DNA of 64,000 bases from the NCBI RefSeq assembly GCF_004005495.1, contig NZ_RZYA01000010.1, forward strand, positions 232,398 to 296,397. The letters are read 5' to 3'. Source of the stretch: Streptomyces antnestii (GTDB lineage: Bacteria; Actinomycetota; Actinomycetes; Streptomycetales; Streptomycetaceae). Positions 14,568 to 23,928 of the stretch are shown piece by piece. The position numbers and the translations under genes are program-made. Under the pieces are notes generated by a model, which was given only the letters and a program-made list of their open reading frames with translations, searched no databases and was not told the DNA's origin. Every line of letters starts with the position of its first letter. Positions within the stretch are counted from its first letter, which is position 1.

Positions 14568-17500
14568 GTAGGTGGGACGGGAGTCTCATCATGTGAACGG
14601 AGCAGTGTCGTCCGGCCGGCCGGCGACGGGATGCCCGCGAACACCGGCTCGGCCGGTCCACTGGGCACGGGATAGCTCCCGGAGGCCAGCGCGCGGCGCA
14701 GCCGGTACTCGTCGAGGGGACCGGAGAACGCCATGCCCTGCCCGTGCGTGCAGCCCATGGCGCGCAGCGCGACGACCTGCTCGGGCAGGTCGACGCCGTC
14801 GGCCACAGACTTCAGACCGAGGTCGCCGGCGATGCGCAGCAGGCCGCTGGTGATCTTGTGCAGGCGGGCGGATTCCACGACTCCTTCTACGAGACTGCGG
14901 TCGAGTTTCAGTACATCGACAGGCAGCCTGCGCAGCGCGGTGATGGCCGCGTATCCGCTTCCGAAGCCGTCCAGGGCGATACGGATCCCGAGCCTGCGCA
15001 GGGCGGTGAGGCGGCGCTCCAGCTCGTCGAGGGGCACCCTGGGGTCACTGTCGGCGAGCTCGATGACGAGCGCGCCCGAGGCGAGCCCGTGCCGGGTGAG
15101 GAGCGCCTCGATGGAGCCGAGGGGCAGCGACCGGTCCAGGAGTCTGCGGGCGCTCATCCGGACCGCGACCGGTACGGCATGGCCCCTGCGGCCCCGCTCG
15201 GCGGCCTGCTCGACGGCCTCCTCCAGCATCCACCGGCCGAGCTCGGAGGTGCGCTCGCCCTCCTCCGCGGTGCGCAGGAACTCGGCGGGCGTGAAGAGGA
15301 TGCCCTGGGCCGACCGCCAGCGCGCCTGCGCGGCCACCGACGTGATCCGGCCGCTGCCGAGGGACACCACGGGCTGGTGCAGGAGGGCGAACTCGCCGTC
15401 GTGCAGGGCGGTGCGCAGCCGGGAGGCGAGCTGCGCCTTGCGGACGACGTCGGCCTGCATCTGGGGCGCGTACAGCTCCACACGGCCCTTGCCCGCGGCC
15501 TTCGCGCGGTACATCGCGAGGTCCGCGTTCCGCAGCAACTCCCCTGCGGACACGTCGGGTTCGGCGAAGGCGACGCCGATGGAGGCGGCCACCCGGACAT
15601 CGTTGCCGTCGATGGAGTACGGCTGGGAGAGGGTGACCCTGAGTCGGTCCGCGAGCTCGTAGATGTGCTGCTCGCGCGCGGTGTCGTCCCGGCCGCCGTC
15701 GCCGACGATCAGTGCCGCGAACTCGTCGCCTCCGAGGCGGGCGGCGGTGTCTCCGGAGCGTACCGATTCGGCCAGTCTGCGGGCGGCCTGGACGAGGAGC
15801 TCGTCGCCCGCCTGGTGGCCGATGGTGTCGTTGACCTGCTTGAAGCCGTCGAGGTCGATGAAGAGGACGGCCGTGCCGCGGTCGGTGGCGCGGCGGCCGC
15901 CGAGGGCGTGGCCGACCCGCTTGGTGAACAGGGCGCGGTTCGGCAGGTCGGTGAGCGGGTCGTGCTCGGCGTTGTGCTGCAACTGCGCCTGGAGGCGCAC
16001 CCGTTCGGTGACGTCGCGGCTGTTGAAGATCAGGCCGCCGTGGTGGCGGTTGACCGTCGACTCCACGTTGAGCCAGCCTCCCCCACCGCCCGAGCGGAAG
16101 CGGCATTCGATGCGGGTCGTGGGCTCCTCGATCTGGCTGGCGGCGAGGAAGCGGCGCACCTCGTGGACGACGCGTCCCAGGTCCTCGGGATGGATGATCG
16201 ACGCGAGTTCGGACCCCACGAGTTCCTCGGCGTCCCGCCCGTAGACCCCGGCGGCGGCCGGGCTGACGTATCTGAGGATGCCGTTCGGAGCGGCGATCAT
16301 GATGACGTCGCTGGAGCCCTGCACCAGGGAGCGGAAGTGGTTCTCCTTGTGCGCCAGCTCCTGGGTGAGGGTGATGTTGTCGAGGAGCATGATGCCCTGG
16401 CGCACGACGAGGGCCAGGACGACCATGCAGGCCGTGAAGAGGACGACCCGGTCCACTCGGTGCCCGTTCAGCACGTTGTAGAGGATCCCCAGCGTGCAGA
16501 CGGCGGCGGCGAGATAGGGGGTGAGGGCCGCGAGGGATCCGGAGATGGGCCGGGTGACCTGGTAGCGGCCGCCGCGCCGCGCGAACGCCGTCTCGTCCTC
16601 GTGCTCCCCTCTCCGCGGCCCCACCCAGGGCGCGTACGCGAGCAGCAGCGACCCGGCGAACCAGCCGGCGTCGAGGATCTCGCCCGAGTGGTAACTCGCG
16701 TGCAGCAGCGGCGAGGTGAAGAGGGCGTCGCACATCACGGTCAGGGCGAGCGCGCCGATCGCCGTGTTCACCGCCGTGCGGTTTCCGGGGGAACGGCGGA
16801 AGTGCAGCGCGAGCACCATGCTGACGAGCGCGATGTCGAGCAGCGGGTACGCGAGGGAGAGCGCGGTGCGGGCGACGCTCGGGCCGTCGAACCGCGCGGC
16901 GTGCGCGAGAGCGAGGCTCCAGGACAGTGTGATCAGCGAGCCCGCGATGAGCCAGGAGTCGAGCGCGAGGCAGACCCAGCCGGCCTTGGTCACGGGGCGC
17001 TTGGCGAGGACGAGCAGCCCCACGATGGCGGGCGGGGCGAAGCACAGGAAGAACAGGTCGGCGAGGCTCGGGGTCGGTACGGGGCGCTGCAGGACGACCT
17101 CGTACCAGCCCCACACGCCGTTGCCCAGGGATGCCATGGCGGAGGAGACCGCGAACAGGATCCAGGCGGGTCGAAAGCGGCTGCGCCCGCTGCGCGCGTA
17201 CGCGAAGTTCGACACGGCGGCGACTGCGGCGGCGGCACTGAGGCCGAAGTCGCCCATGAACAGGGCCAGTCGGTCGGATCCCCAGCCGAGGGCCGCCCCC
17301 GTGGCGTACCCGGCGCACAGGAGCGCGAGCACGAGCTGTGAGGCGAGGCTCGCCCCTCCGCCCTGGAACAGGCGGCGGCCGGTGAGCAGGGCTACGGGGG
17401 CGCTCACGGGGCCACTCCGGTCCGCACCGCCCCCGAGTCCCGGTGTCCGTGCCCGGCGTGCTGAGGCCTGCGGCGTGCGCCGCTCCGGTGCCGTCCGCCC

Positions 17501-17593
17501 CTGCGGGGGGCGTGGCCGCCGTGCCGGATTCTGTGGGCCGGTGCGCGCGCGGGCCGTCGCCGGCGGCCCCGCCGCGTCGGATCGTTCGCCCAT
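14564..17593 (-). CDS. membrane GGDEF protein with degenerate EAL domain (probable c-di-GMP synthase)
   Basis: The protein has 1009 residues: a Pro/Arg-rich disordered start, 8-10 membrane helices (about 70-390), a PAS sensor (about 400-530), GGDEF and EAL domains. The diguanylate cyclase signature GGDEF is intact at 621-625, preceded by the substrate motif ALFIDLDGFKQVNDTIGH-like segment. In the EAL domain the signature reads AAQARW near 749 instead of EAL-x-RW, and the metal-binding DDFGTG reads LDGFGSG, so phosphodiesterase activity is unlikely. A GTG at 17407 would remove the disordered start and is a credible alternative. From memory it corresponds to S. coelicolor SCO5511 (called cdgE, as I recall). 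The ilv promoter overlaps its stop codon. Confidence 0.88.
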   Translation of the reverse strand: MGERSDAAGPPATARARTGPQNPARRPRPPQGRTAPERRTPQASARRARTPGLGGGADRSGPVSAPVALLTGRRLFQGGGASLASQLVLALLCAGYATGAALGWGSDRLALFMGDFGLSAAAAVAAVSNFAYARSGRSRFRPAWILFAVSSAMASLGNGVWGWYEVVLQRPVPTPSLADLFFLCFAPPAIVGLLVLAKRPVTKAGWVCLALDSWLIAGSLITLSWSLALAHAARFDGPSVARTALSLAYPLLDIALVSMVLALHFRRSPGNRTAVNTAIGALALTVMCDALFTSPLLHASYHSGEILDAGWFAGSLLLAYAPWVGPRRGEHEDETAFARRGGRYQVTRPISGSLAALTPYLAAAVCTLGILYNVLNGHRVDRVVLFTACMVVLALVVRQGIMLLDNITLTQELAHKENHFRSLVQGSSDVIMIAAPNGILRYVSPAAAGVYGRDAEELVGSELASIIHPEDLGRVVHEVRRFLAASQIEEPTTRIECRFRSGGGGGWLNVESTVNRHHGGLIFNSRDVTERVRLQAQLQHNAEHDPLTDLPNRALFTKRVGHALGGRRATDRGTAVLFIDLDGFKQVNDTIGHQAGDELLVQAARRLAESVRSGDTAARLGGDEFAALIVGDGGRDDTAREQHIYELADRLRVTLSQPYSIDGNDVRVAASIGVAFAEPDVSAGELLRNADLAMYRAKAAGKGRVELYAPQMQADVVRKAQLASRLRTALHDGEFALLHQPVVSLGSGRITSVAAQARWRSAQGILFTPAEFLRTAEEGERTSELGRWMLEEAVEQAAERGRRGHAVPVAVRMSARRLLDRSLPLGSIEALLTRHGLASGALVIELADSDPRVPLDELERRLTALRRLGIRIALDGFGSGYAAITALRRLPVDVLKLDRSLVEGVVESARLHKITSGLLRIAGDLGLKSVADGVDLPEQVVALRAMGCTHGQGMAFSGPLDEYRLRRALASGSYPVPSGPAEPVFAGIPSPAGRTTLLRSHDETPVPPT

Positions 17594-17851
17594 AGACCGT
17601 GCATCGCCCGTCGCCCCCCTCGCAGTCCCGGTTGTCCGTCCCCGGCGCCGAACTCTCCACGGCGCTACCCCAGTCGGGACGATACACCAGACTCGTCACT
17701 CAGGGACATAGCCTCTCTACTCTCCGTGACGACCAGCGGTGATGCCCGTACGGGACGCGTCCGGACGGGCGCAGAGAGTGTTCGGGGGGCGTGGGCCCGG
17801 CCCGTCGTCGGTCTCTTGCAAGTCGGTCGTGAGGCGGCTGTCAGTCGGCTG

Positions 17852-18802
17852 TCATTCAGTTGTCAGAACGACGTTCTCCACCGGCTCTCCCGCCGCGAAC
17901 CGGGTGAGCTGGGCGGCGAGCAGGCGCTTGGCCCGCGGCCAGAAAGCGGAGGTGGAACCGCCGACGTGCGGACTGACGAGCACTCCCGGAGCGTGCCACA
18001 ACGGGTGCCCCTGGGGCAGCGGTTCGGGATCGGTGACATCGAGTGCGGCGGTGATCCGGCCGCTCTCCAGTTCGGCCAGGAGCGCCTTGGTGTCGACGAC
18101 GGGGCCGCGCGCGACGTTCACGAGCAGGGCGCCGTCCTTGAGTCGCGCCAGGAAGCCGGCGTTCGCGAGCCCACGGGTCGCCTCGTTGAGGGGCGTCGAG
18201 AGGATCACCACGTCCGCCTCGGGGAGCAGCACGGGCAGTTCGGCGAGCGGGTGCACCGGGCCGCGCTCGGTGGTGCGGGCGGAGCGCGCGACGCGCACCA
18301 CCCGCGCGCACTCGAAGGGAGCGAGCCGGTCCTCGATGGCGGCACCGATGGACCCGTAGCCGATGATCAGTACGTTCTTGTCGGCGAGCGCCGGATAGAA
18401 GCCGGAGCGCCACTCCTCGCTCTGCTGTCCCCGCACGAACCCCGGGATGCCCCTGAGTGAGGCCAGGATCAGGGCGAGGGTGAGCTCGGCGGTGCTCGCC
18501 TCGTGCACCCCGCGCGCGTTGCACAGCTGTACGCCGGGCCGGAGCGACGCGAGGCCTCCCTGGACGTGGTCGACGCCGGCGGAGAGCGTCTGCACGACCC
18601 GTACGGACGTCATCTGGGCGAAGGGGCGCACACCGACGTTCGCGCCCTTCATGTAAGGGACCACGTAGAAGGCGCAGTCGGCCGGGTCTGCGGGGAAGTC
18701 GGGGCCGCCGTCCCAGAAACGGTAGTCGAGCCCCTCGGGCAGCCCGGGGACCTCGTCTTCACGGAACGGGAGCCATACGTCGGCGGATACCTGAGCACTC
18801 AT
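17852..18802 (-). CDS. D-isomer-specific 2-hydroxyacid dehydrogenase
   Basis: This 316-residue NAD(P)-dependent oxidoreductase belongs to the family that includes glyoxylate, hydroxypyruvate and phosphoglycerate dehydrogenases. The nucleotide-binding motif is GYGSIG (around 146-151). The catalytic triad is visible as Arg in NVARGPVVD, Glu in the DVTDPEPLP segment and His in SPHVGGST. It is divergent from an aldo/keto reductase. The physiological substrate cannot be assigned. Confidence 0.88.
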   Translation of the reverse strand: MSAQVSADVWLPFREDEVPGLPEGLDYRFWDGGPDFPADPADCAFYVVPYMKGANVGVRPFAQMTSVRVVQTLSAGVDHVQGGLASLRPGVQLCNARGVHEASTAELTLALILASLRGIPGFVRGQQSEEWRSGFYPALADKNVLIIGYGSIGAAIEDRLAPFECARVVRVARSARTTERGPVHPLAELPVLLPEADVVILSTPLNEATRGLANAGFLARLKDGALLVNVARGPVVDTKALLAELESGRITAALDVTDPEPLPQGHPLWHAPGVLVSPHVGGSTSAFWPRAKRLLAAQLTRFAAGEPVENVVLTTE

Positions 18803-18900
18803 GGTCAGGAGGCTAGTGGGCGGGAGGCTGTGCGCGGCGGGCCGGGTCCCAGAGGTTAGTTTGGGTGCCTGTCGAACACACAGGGGGAGGCTACTTCCAG

Positions 18901-19899
18901 GTGGAGCGCAGGACGATCGGGGCGGCAGCGCTCGAGGTGGGCGCGATCGGGCTCGGATGCATGCCGATGAGCTGGGCCTACACCGGCTCGCGGCAGCGGG
19001 GGGAAGAGTCCGTGCGCACCGTGCATGCCGCGCTGGACCGGGGGTCGACCCTGCTGGACACGGCGGACATGTACGGGCCGTTCACGAACGAGCTGCTCCT
19101 GGGGCGGGTCCTGAAGGAGCGCCGGGCCGACGCGTTCGTCTCGACCAAGTGCGGGCTCCTCGTCGGGGAGCAGCACGTCGTCGCCAACGGGCGCCCCGGG
19201 TATGTGAAGCGGGCCTGCGACGCGTCGCTGCGCCGGCTGCAGACGGACACCATCGACCTGTACCAGTTGCATCGCGCCGACCCCGAGGTGCCCGTCGAGG
19301 AGACGTGGGGCGCCATGGCGGAGCTGGTGGGCGCGGGGAAGGTGCGGGCGCTCGGGCTGTGCGCGGTGGGGGCGCGGGCCACGCGGCGGGGCGGCGCCGG
19401 GCTGCACGCGGGAACGCTCCGGCAGCTGGAGCGGGTGCAGCAGGTCTTCCCGGTGAGCGCGGTGGAGGCAGAGCTGTCCGTGTGGTCGCCGGAGGCGCTC
19501 GGAGAACTGTTGCCGTGGTGCGAGTCGCGGGGTGTGGGATTCCTGGCCGCGATGCCGCTCGGCAACGGGTTCCTCACAGGCACGCTGACGCCCGGGCAGG
19601 GGTTCGAACCGGACGATCTGCGGGCCCGGCATCCACGGTTCACCGCGGAGATGATGGCGGCCAACCAGTCGATCGTGGCCGGCCTGCGCCGGATCGCCGC
19701 CCGGCACGGGGACGAGGTGACTCCGGCCCAGGTGGCGCTGGCGTGGGTGCTGGGGCGTGGCCGGCACGTGGTGCCGGTGCCGGGTGCGAAGCGGGAGCGC
19801 TGGGCGGTGGAGAACGCGGGGGCGGCGGAGCTGCGGCTCACGGAACGTGACCTGGCGGAGATCGCGTCGCTGCCACGGGCTCGAGGGTCTTGGGACTGA
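18901..19899 (+). CDS. aldo/keto reductase
   Basis: This is an NADPH-dependent TIM-barrel reductase of 332 residues. I start at GTG 18901 (VERRTIGAAALEVGAIGLG) because GGGGGAGG lies 10 bases upstream; an in-frame GTG at 18865 adds 12 residues. Catalytic residues of the family are present: Asp and Tyr in DTADMYG, Lys in STKCG, His in LYQLHRAD. It belongs to the AKR11/13-like group that acts on aldehydes and quinones. Substrate unknown. Confidence 0.88.
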   Translation: MERRTIGAAALEVGAIGLGCMPMSWAYTGSRQRGEESVRTVHAALDRGSTLLDTADMYGPFTNELLLGRVLKERRADAFVSTKCGLLVGEQHVVANGRPGYVKRACDASLRRLQTDTIDLYQLHRADPEVPVEETWGAMAELVGAGKVRALGLCAVGARATRRGGAGLHAGTLRQLERVQQVFPVSAVEAELSVWSPEALGELLPWCESRGVGFLAAMPLGNGFLTGTLTPGQGFEPDDLRARHPRFTAEMMAANQSIVAGLRRIAARHGDEVTPAQVALAWVLGRGRHVVPVPGAKRERWAVENAGAAELRLTERDLAEIASLPRARGSWD

Positions 19900-20011
19900 G
19901 AGACGGGGTCTTGGGCTGAGGGGCTCGGGGCGGCCGGTGAGCGGCTGGGCGCGCCGGAGACGGTGGTCAGGGGATGCCGGTGGCGGGACCAGGGTCGGGG
20001 TCGGGCGCTGC

Positions 20012-20224
20012 TCAGGGCTCGGGATCGGGATCGGGTTCGGGTTGCGCCCCGTCCGGTGGGGTCTGGGTGGGGACGCGGACGACCACCTTGCCCGAGGTGA
20101 GGTCTATCGGGCCGCGGCCCGGGTCGCCGTCGTTGAGGTCGACGCGCGTGAGCTCGAGCCGCTTGCGTTCCTCGTTCGTGTGCTTGCGTCCGGGCGAGAA
20201 CAGCTCCTCGAACATGTTGAACAC
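20012..20224 (-). CDS. small conserved actinobacterial protein (DUF6191-like)
   Basis: It has 70 residues beginning MFNMFEELFSPGRKHTNEE, with a charged middle and a C-terminal Pro-Asp/Glu repeat. The conserved segment GRGPIDLTSGKVVVR appears in other Streptomyces small proteins as I recall, under a domain of unknown function. There is no signal peptide or membrane helix. Codon bias is that of a real gene. It lies between the aldo/keto reductase (convergent) and the large LuxR regulator (same strand, upstream). Function unknown. Confidence 0.75.
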   Translation of the reverse strand: MFNMFEELFSPGRKHTNEERKRLELTRVDLNDGDPGRGPIDLTSGKVVVRVPTQTPPDGAQPEPDPDPEP

Positions 20225-20348
20225 GGCGCCTCCTGGTGGCCGAGAACTCGAACCAGCGTACGGCAGTGCACATCGGGACCAACCGGAATGATCTTGAACG
20301 ATCCACCCCGGCTGCCATCCCTGGCCGCGACCCGCCCGCCGCCCCGCC

Positions 20349-23300
20349 TCAGCCCACGGCGGCGAACAGCCTCAGCCGGTGGGCCAGGGCGGCCGCCTCG
20401 CCCCGGCCGGCGACGCCGAGCTTGGCGAGGATGTTGGAGACGTGGACGCTCGCCGTCTTCGGGGAGATGAAGAGCTCCTCGGCGATCTGGCGGTTGCTGC
20501 GTCCGGCGGCGACGAGGCGCAGGACATCGCGTTCGCGGCTGGTCAGGCCGAGTTCCTGGGCCGGGTCCGCCGGTTCCGCCGGGGTCCGGGGGCGGGGAGC
20601 GGCGGGGTTCAGGGTGAGGCGGGCGCGCCGGGCGAGGAGGGCGACCGATTCGGCGAGGGGGCGCGCGCCGAGGTGTTCGGCGACGGCGCCCGCGAGCCGC
20701 AGCAGTTCCGTGGCGCGTTCCCGCTCGCCCTCGAGGGTTCTGTCGGCGTCGGCGGGGGCCGGTGCCGGGCCCTGGGCCGTCGGCGGCATGGCGGCCGCCG
20801 CGAGAAGGGACTCCGCCGCGCGGAAGCGGACGCGGGCCAGGTCGTAGGGGCGGTCGAGCGACTCGAAGGTGGTGAGAGGGAGGGACCAGTCGTCGGGGGT
20901 GTCGCGGCCTTCGGCGCGCAGGAGTTCGGCGCGTACCCACTGCTCGTGGGCGAGCCACACCGGCACGGGGGTACCCAGGCGCTTGGCGGCCGTGCGGATG
21001 CGGTCGACGGCTCCGGCACGGCCGGCGTCCGCGGCAGGCAGGCCCCGCGCGTCGGCCTCGGCCGCGGCTGCCGTGGCGAGCAGGGGCCAGACGTAGCGCT
21101 GGTTGCTGGGCGGGATGCCCTCGGTGACCACGCGGGCGAGTTCGGCGCGGGCGTCGAGGAGTCCCTGGGTGCCGCCCGCGGCGGCCGCGATGCCCACGGC
21201 GAGGGCGGACAGCGGAAGGGTGTACTGGGGCATGGAGTCGTGGGCGCCGTAGTGGGTACGGGCGGCGGTGAGCTGGGCGGCCGCCTCGGTGTGGTCGCCG
21301 CGGCCGAGAGCGACGACCGCGAGGCGGGTGCCGGCCGTGCCGCGCGGCTTGGCGCTCAGGGCGGACCGCAGCGCCGTGTCGACGACAGTGGCGGCCTCCG
21401 TCCAGCGGCCGAGGGACGTGAGGGACTCGGCCATGTTGGTCAGGATCCAGCCCTCCGCGTCGAGGAGGCCGTAGCGGCGGCACAGGTCCATGCCGGCCTC
21501 GGCGACGGACACGGACTCGTGGGAGCGGCCGGCGCCCTCCAGGACGGACGAGAGGTTGATGTGGACGCGGCCGATCTGCGGGACGAGGCCGGTCTCGACG
21601 ACCCGGTCACGGACGGCGTACATCTCCGCGAAGCCGCGGTCGGTGTCGCCGGCGTCGACGAGGAGGCTGCCGAAGGTGAGTCTGGCGTTGAGTTCGATCT
21701 CCTCGGCCCGGACCATGCGGGCGTACTCGACGGCCCGTTCGGCGGCGGCCAGGGTCTCCTCGCCGGGGTTGTGGAGCATGCCCCAGGAGGCCACGTTGGT
21801 GAGGACCTCGGCGTGGACCTCGGACGGTGGCAGGCCGCGGACGAGTTCCTGGGCGGTGGCGATCTCGGCCCAGCCGTCGCCACGGCCGAGGGAGGAGACG
21901 AGACGGGAGCGCTGGATCCAGAACCAGGCCGAGCGAAGGGAGTCCTTCTCGGCGTCGGAGTCGTCGATGAGGCGCAGGGCGCGCTTGGTGATCTTGAGGG
22001 CGCGTTCGCGCTCGCCGCACAGACGGCCCGCGACGGCCGCCTCGGCCATCAGGTCGAGGTAGCGAAGGGGGGTGGCGGGGTCGCAGCCACAGGGAGGGTA
22101 GACCTCGGTGTAGTCGACGGGGCGCAGCCGGGCGCGGATCTCCTCGGGGGCCTCGTCCCAGAGCTCCATCGCCCGTTCCAGGAGCCGCAGTTGCTCGGAG
22201 TAGGCGTGCCGGCGGCGGGCCTCGACGGACGCGTCGAGGACTGCGGGCAGGGCCTTGGCGGGGTCGTGGGCGCGGTACCAGTAGCTGGCGAGGCGCGTGA
22301 CGCGTTCGTCGGCGCGGACGAGCGAGGGGTCGGCCTCCAGGGCTTCGGCGTAGCGGCGGCTGAGGCGGGAGCGTTCGCCGGGCAGCAGGTCGTCGCCGAC
22401 GGCCTCGCGGACCAGGGAGTGCCGGAAGCGGTAGCCGTCCCCGTCGGGGGTGGCGAGCAGGATGTTGGCGCCGACGGCCGAGCGCAGGGCCTCGATCAGG
22501 TCGTCCTCGCCGAGCCGGGCGACGGCCGCGAGCAGCGCGTACTCGACGGTGGAGCCGCCCTCCGCGACGATCCTGGCCACGCGCTGGGCGTCGTCGGGAA
22601 GGCTCTCGACGCGGACGAGGAGCACGTCGCGCAGCGTCTCGGACAGGCCGGTGCAGCAGCCGTCGCTGGTGGCGACGGCCAGTTCCTCGACGAAGAACGC
22701 GTTGCCGTCGGAGCGCTCGAAGATGTCGTCGACGACGGCCTGTCGGGGTTCGGCCGCGAAGATCCCGGCGATCTGGCGGGACACCTCGTCGCGGCTGAAC
22801 CGGTCGAGTTCGATCCGGGTGACGGTGCGCAGCCGGTCGAGCTCGGCGAGCAGAGGGCGCAGCGGGTGGCGGCGGTGGATGTCGTCGGCGCGGTAGGTGG
22901 CCACGATGACGAGGCGGCCGCTGCGCAGCGTGCGGAAGAGGTAGGAGAGGAGGTGGCGGGTGGAGGCGTCGGCCCAGTGCAGGTCCTCCAGGACGACGAG
23001 GACGGTGCGGTCGGTGGCGACGCGTTCGAGGAGACGGGCGGTGAACTCGAAGAGCCGGGCCATGCTCTCCTCGTCGGGGCGGCCGTCGCGTCCGGCCGGC
23101 GCCGGGGAGAGTTCGGGCAACAGCCGTGCGAGTTCGGTCTCCTGTCCGGCGGCCGCGGCGCCGAACTCCTCGGGCAGCGAACGGCGCAGGGCCCGCAGCG
23201 CCGCCGAGAAGGGGGCGAACGGGAGTCCGTCCGCGCCGATCTCGACGCAGCCGCCGAGCGCGACGACGGCGCCCTCGCGGCGTGCGGCGAGCGCGAACTC

Positions 23301-23525
23301 CTCGACGAGACGGGTCTTGCCGACCCCCGCCTCCCCGCCGAGCAGCAATGCCTGAGGCTCCCCCGTGGTGGCACGGGCGAGCGCCTTTTCTAGTACGCCC
23401 AGTTCGCCGGCTCGGCCGACGAACACCGGGCTGACGCACCTGGTCTCCACAGGCCCGAGCATCGCACAGGGGCCCGACGCGGCGGCACCTGCTGTCGCCG
23501 GCCATGTGTCCGTCGTCATCGTCAC
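20349..23525 (-). CDS. large ATP-binding LuxR-family regulator (LAL type)
   Basis: The protein (1058 residues) has an N-terminal AAA/STAND ATPase with Walker A GGEAGVGK (63-70) and a Walker B-type VVLEDLHWAD near 190. A long tetratricopeptide-like middle follows, then a C-terminal LuxR helix-turn-helix (LTSRERDVLRLVAAGRSNRQ…SPKTASVHVSNILAKLGV) at about 985-1045. LAL proteins switch on target operons after ligand and ATP binding; family members include MalT and many antibiotic-pathway activators. No target cluster is adjacent, so it may be a global or stress regulator. Its ATG overlaps the stop of the 66-residue gene upstream (ATGA), which points to translational coupling. Confidence 0.92.
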   Translation of the reverse strand: MTMTTDTWPATAGAAASGPCAMLGPVETRCVSPVFVGRAGELGVLEKALARATTGEPQALLLGGEAGVGKTRLVEEFALAARREGAVVALGGCVEIGADGLPFAPFSAALRALRRSLPEEFGAAAAGQETELARLLPELSPAPAGRDGRPDEESMARLFEFTARLLERVATDRTVLVVLEDLHWADASTRHLLSYLFRTLRSGRLVIVATYRADDIHRRHPLRPLLAELDRLRTVTRIELDRFSRDEVSRQIAGIFAAEPRQAVVDDIFERSDGNAFFVEELAVATSDGCCTGLSETLRDVLLVRVESLPDDAQRVARIVAEGGSTVEYALLAAVARLGEDDLIEALRSAVGANILLATPDGDGYRFRHSLVREAVGDDLLPGERSRLSRRYAEALEADPSLVRADERVTRLASYWYRAHDPAKALPAVLDASVEARRRHAYSEQLRLLERAMELWDEAPEEIRARLRPVDYTEVYPPCGCDPATPLRYLDLMAEAAVAGRLCGERERALKITKRALRLIDDSDAEKDSLRSAWFWIQRSRLVSSLGRGDGWAEIATAQELVRGLPPSEVHAEVLTNVASWGMLHNPGEETLAAAERAVEYARMVRAEEIELNARLTFGSLLVDAGDTDRGFAEMYAVRDRVVETGLVPQIGRVHINLSSVLEGAGRSHESVSVAEAGMDLCRRYGLLDAEGWILTNMAESLTSLGRWTEAATVVDTALRSALSAKPRGTAGTRLAVVALGRGDHTEAAAQLTAARTHYGAHDSMPQYTLPLSALAVGIAAAAGGTQGLLDARAELARVVTEGIPPSNQRYVWPLLATAAAAEADARGLPAADAGRAGAVDRIRTAAKRLGTPVPVWLAHEQWVRAELLRAEGRDTPDDWSLPLTTFESLDRPYDLARVRFRAAESLLAAAAMPPTAQGPAPAPADADRTLEGERERATELLRLAGAVAEHLGARPLAESVALLARRARLTLNPAAPRPRTPAEPADPAQELGLTSRERDVLRLVAAGRSNRQIAEELFISPKTASVHVSNILAKLGVAGRGEAAALAHRLRLFAAVG

Positions 23526-23722
23526 GCCGCGCGGGCGAACCGGTGGCGGCGCGCGGGACTTTGATCCTGGCCCTCCGCGTCCTGGCCGGCCGGGGCGGCG
23601 CGGCGCTCCGCCCGCTCCGTGCGCCGGGCGTCGCGCGCCTCGCGGACCTGGCGGCTGCGCTCGGCCCGGCGGACCAGTTCGGCGGCGCGGACTTCGTGGA
23701 TCCGGGTCTGGTACTCGAACAT
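23522..23722 (-). CDS. small basic conserved protein coupled to the LuxR regulator
   Basis: It has 66 residues, beginning MFEYQTRIHEVRAAELVRRAER and rich in Arg, Ala and Glu. The first half is predicted to be one long charged helix, perhaps a coiled coil; the rest is disordered. Similar short MFEY… proteins occur across Streptomyces as I recall. It overlaps the LAL regulator by 4 bases. Function unknown. Confidence 0.7.
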   Translation of the reverse strand: MFEYQTRIHEVRAAELVRRAERSRQVREARDARRTERAERRAAPAGQDAEGQDQSPARRHRFARAA

Positions 23723-23928
23723 CTCGTGCTCCTGGTGACGGGTGGGTGTCGGTATCGCCTGTCGCGATGCCTCAACACTCGTCTCCCAGGGGGGTCGGCC
23801 ACATCGGGAGAGTGCCGCATGTTCCCGGTACGGGGTGCCTTAGACGTGCCCACGGGGGGACTCAGACGGCCCCGCACCCGTGGGCCTCGGACGGACCCGC
23901 ACCCGTGAGGGCCTCAGAGCGACCTGAC

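Noticed and set aside
23504..23908. Plus-strand frame of 134 codons opposite the small protein gene
   Set aside because: No ribosome site, no recognisable domain, and the opposite strand has a coupled gene with a family I recognise.
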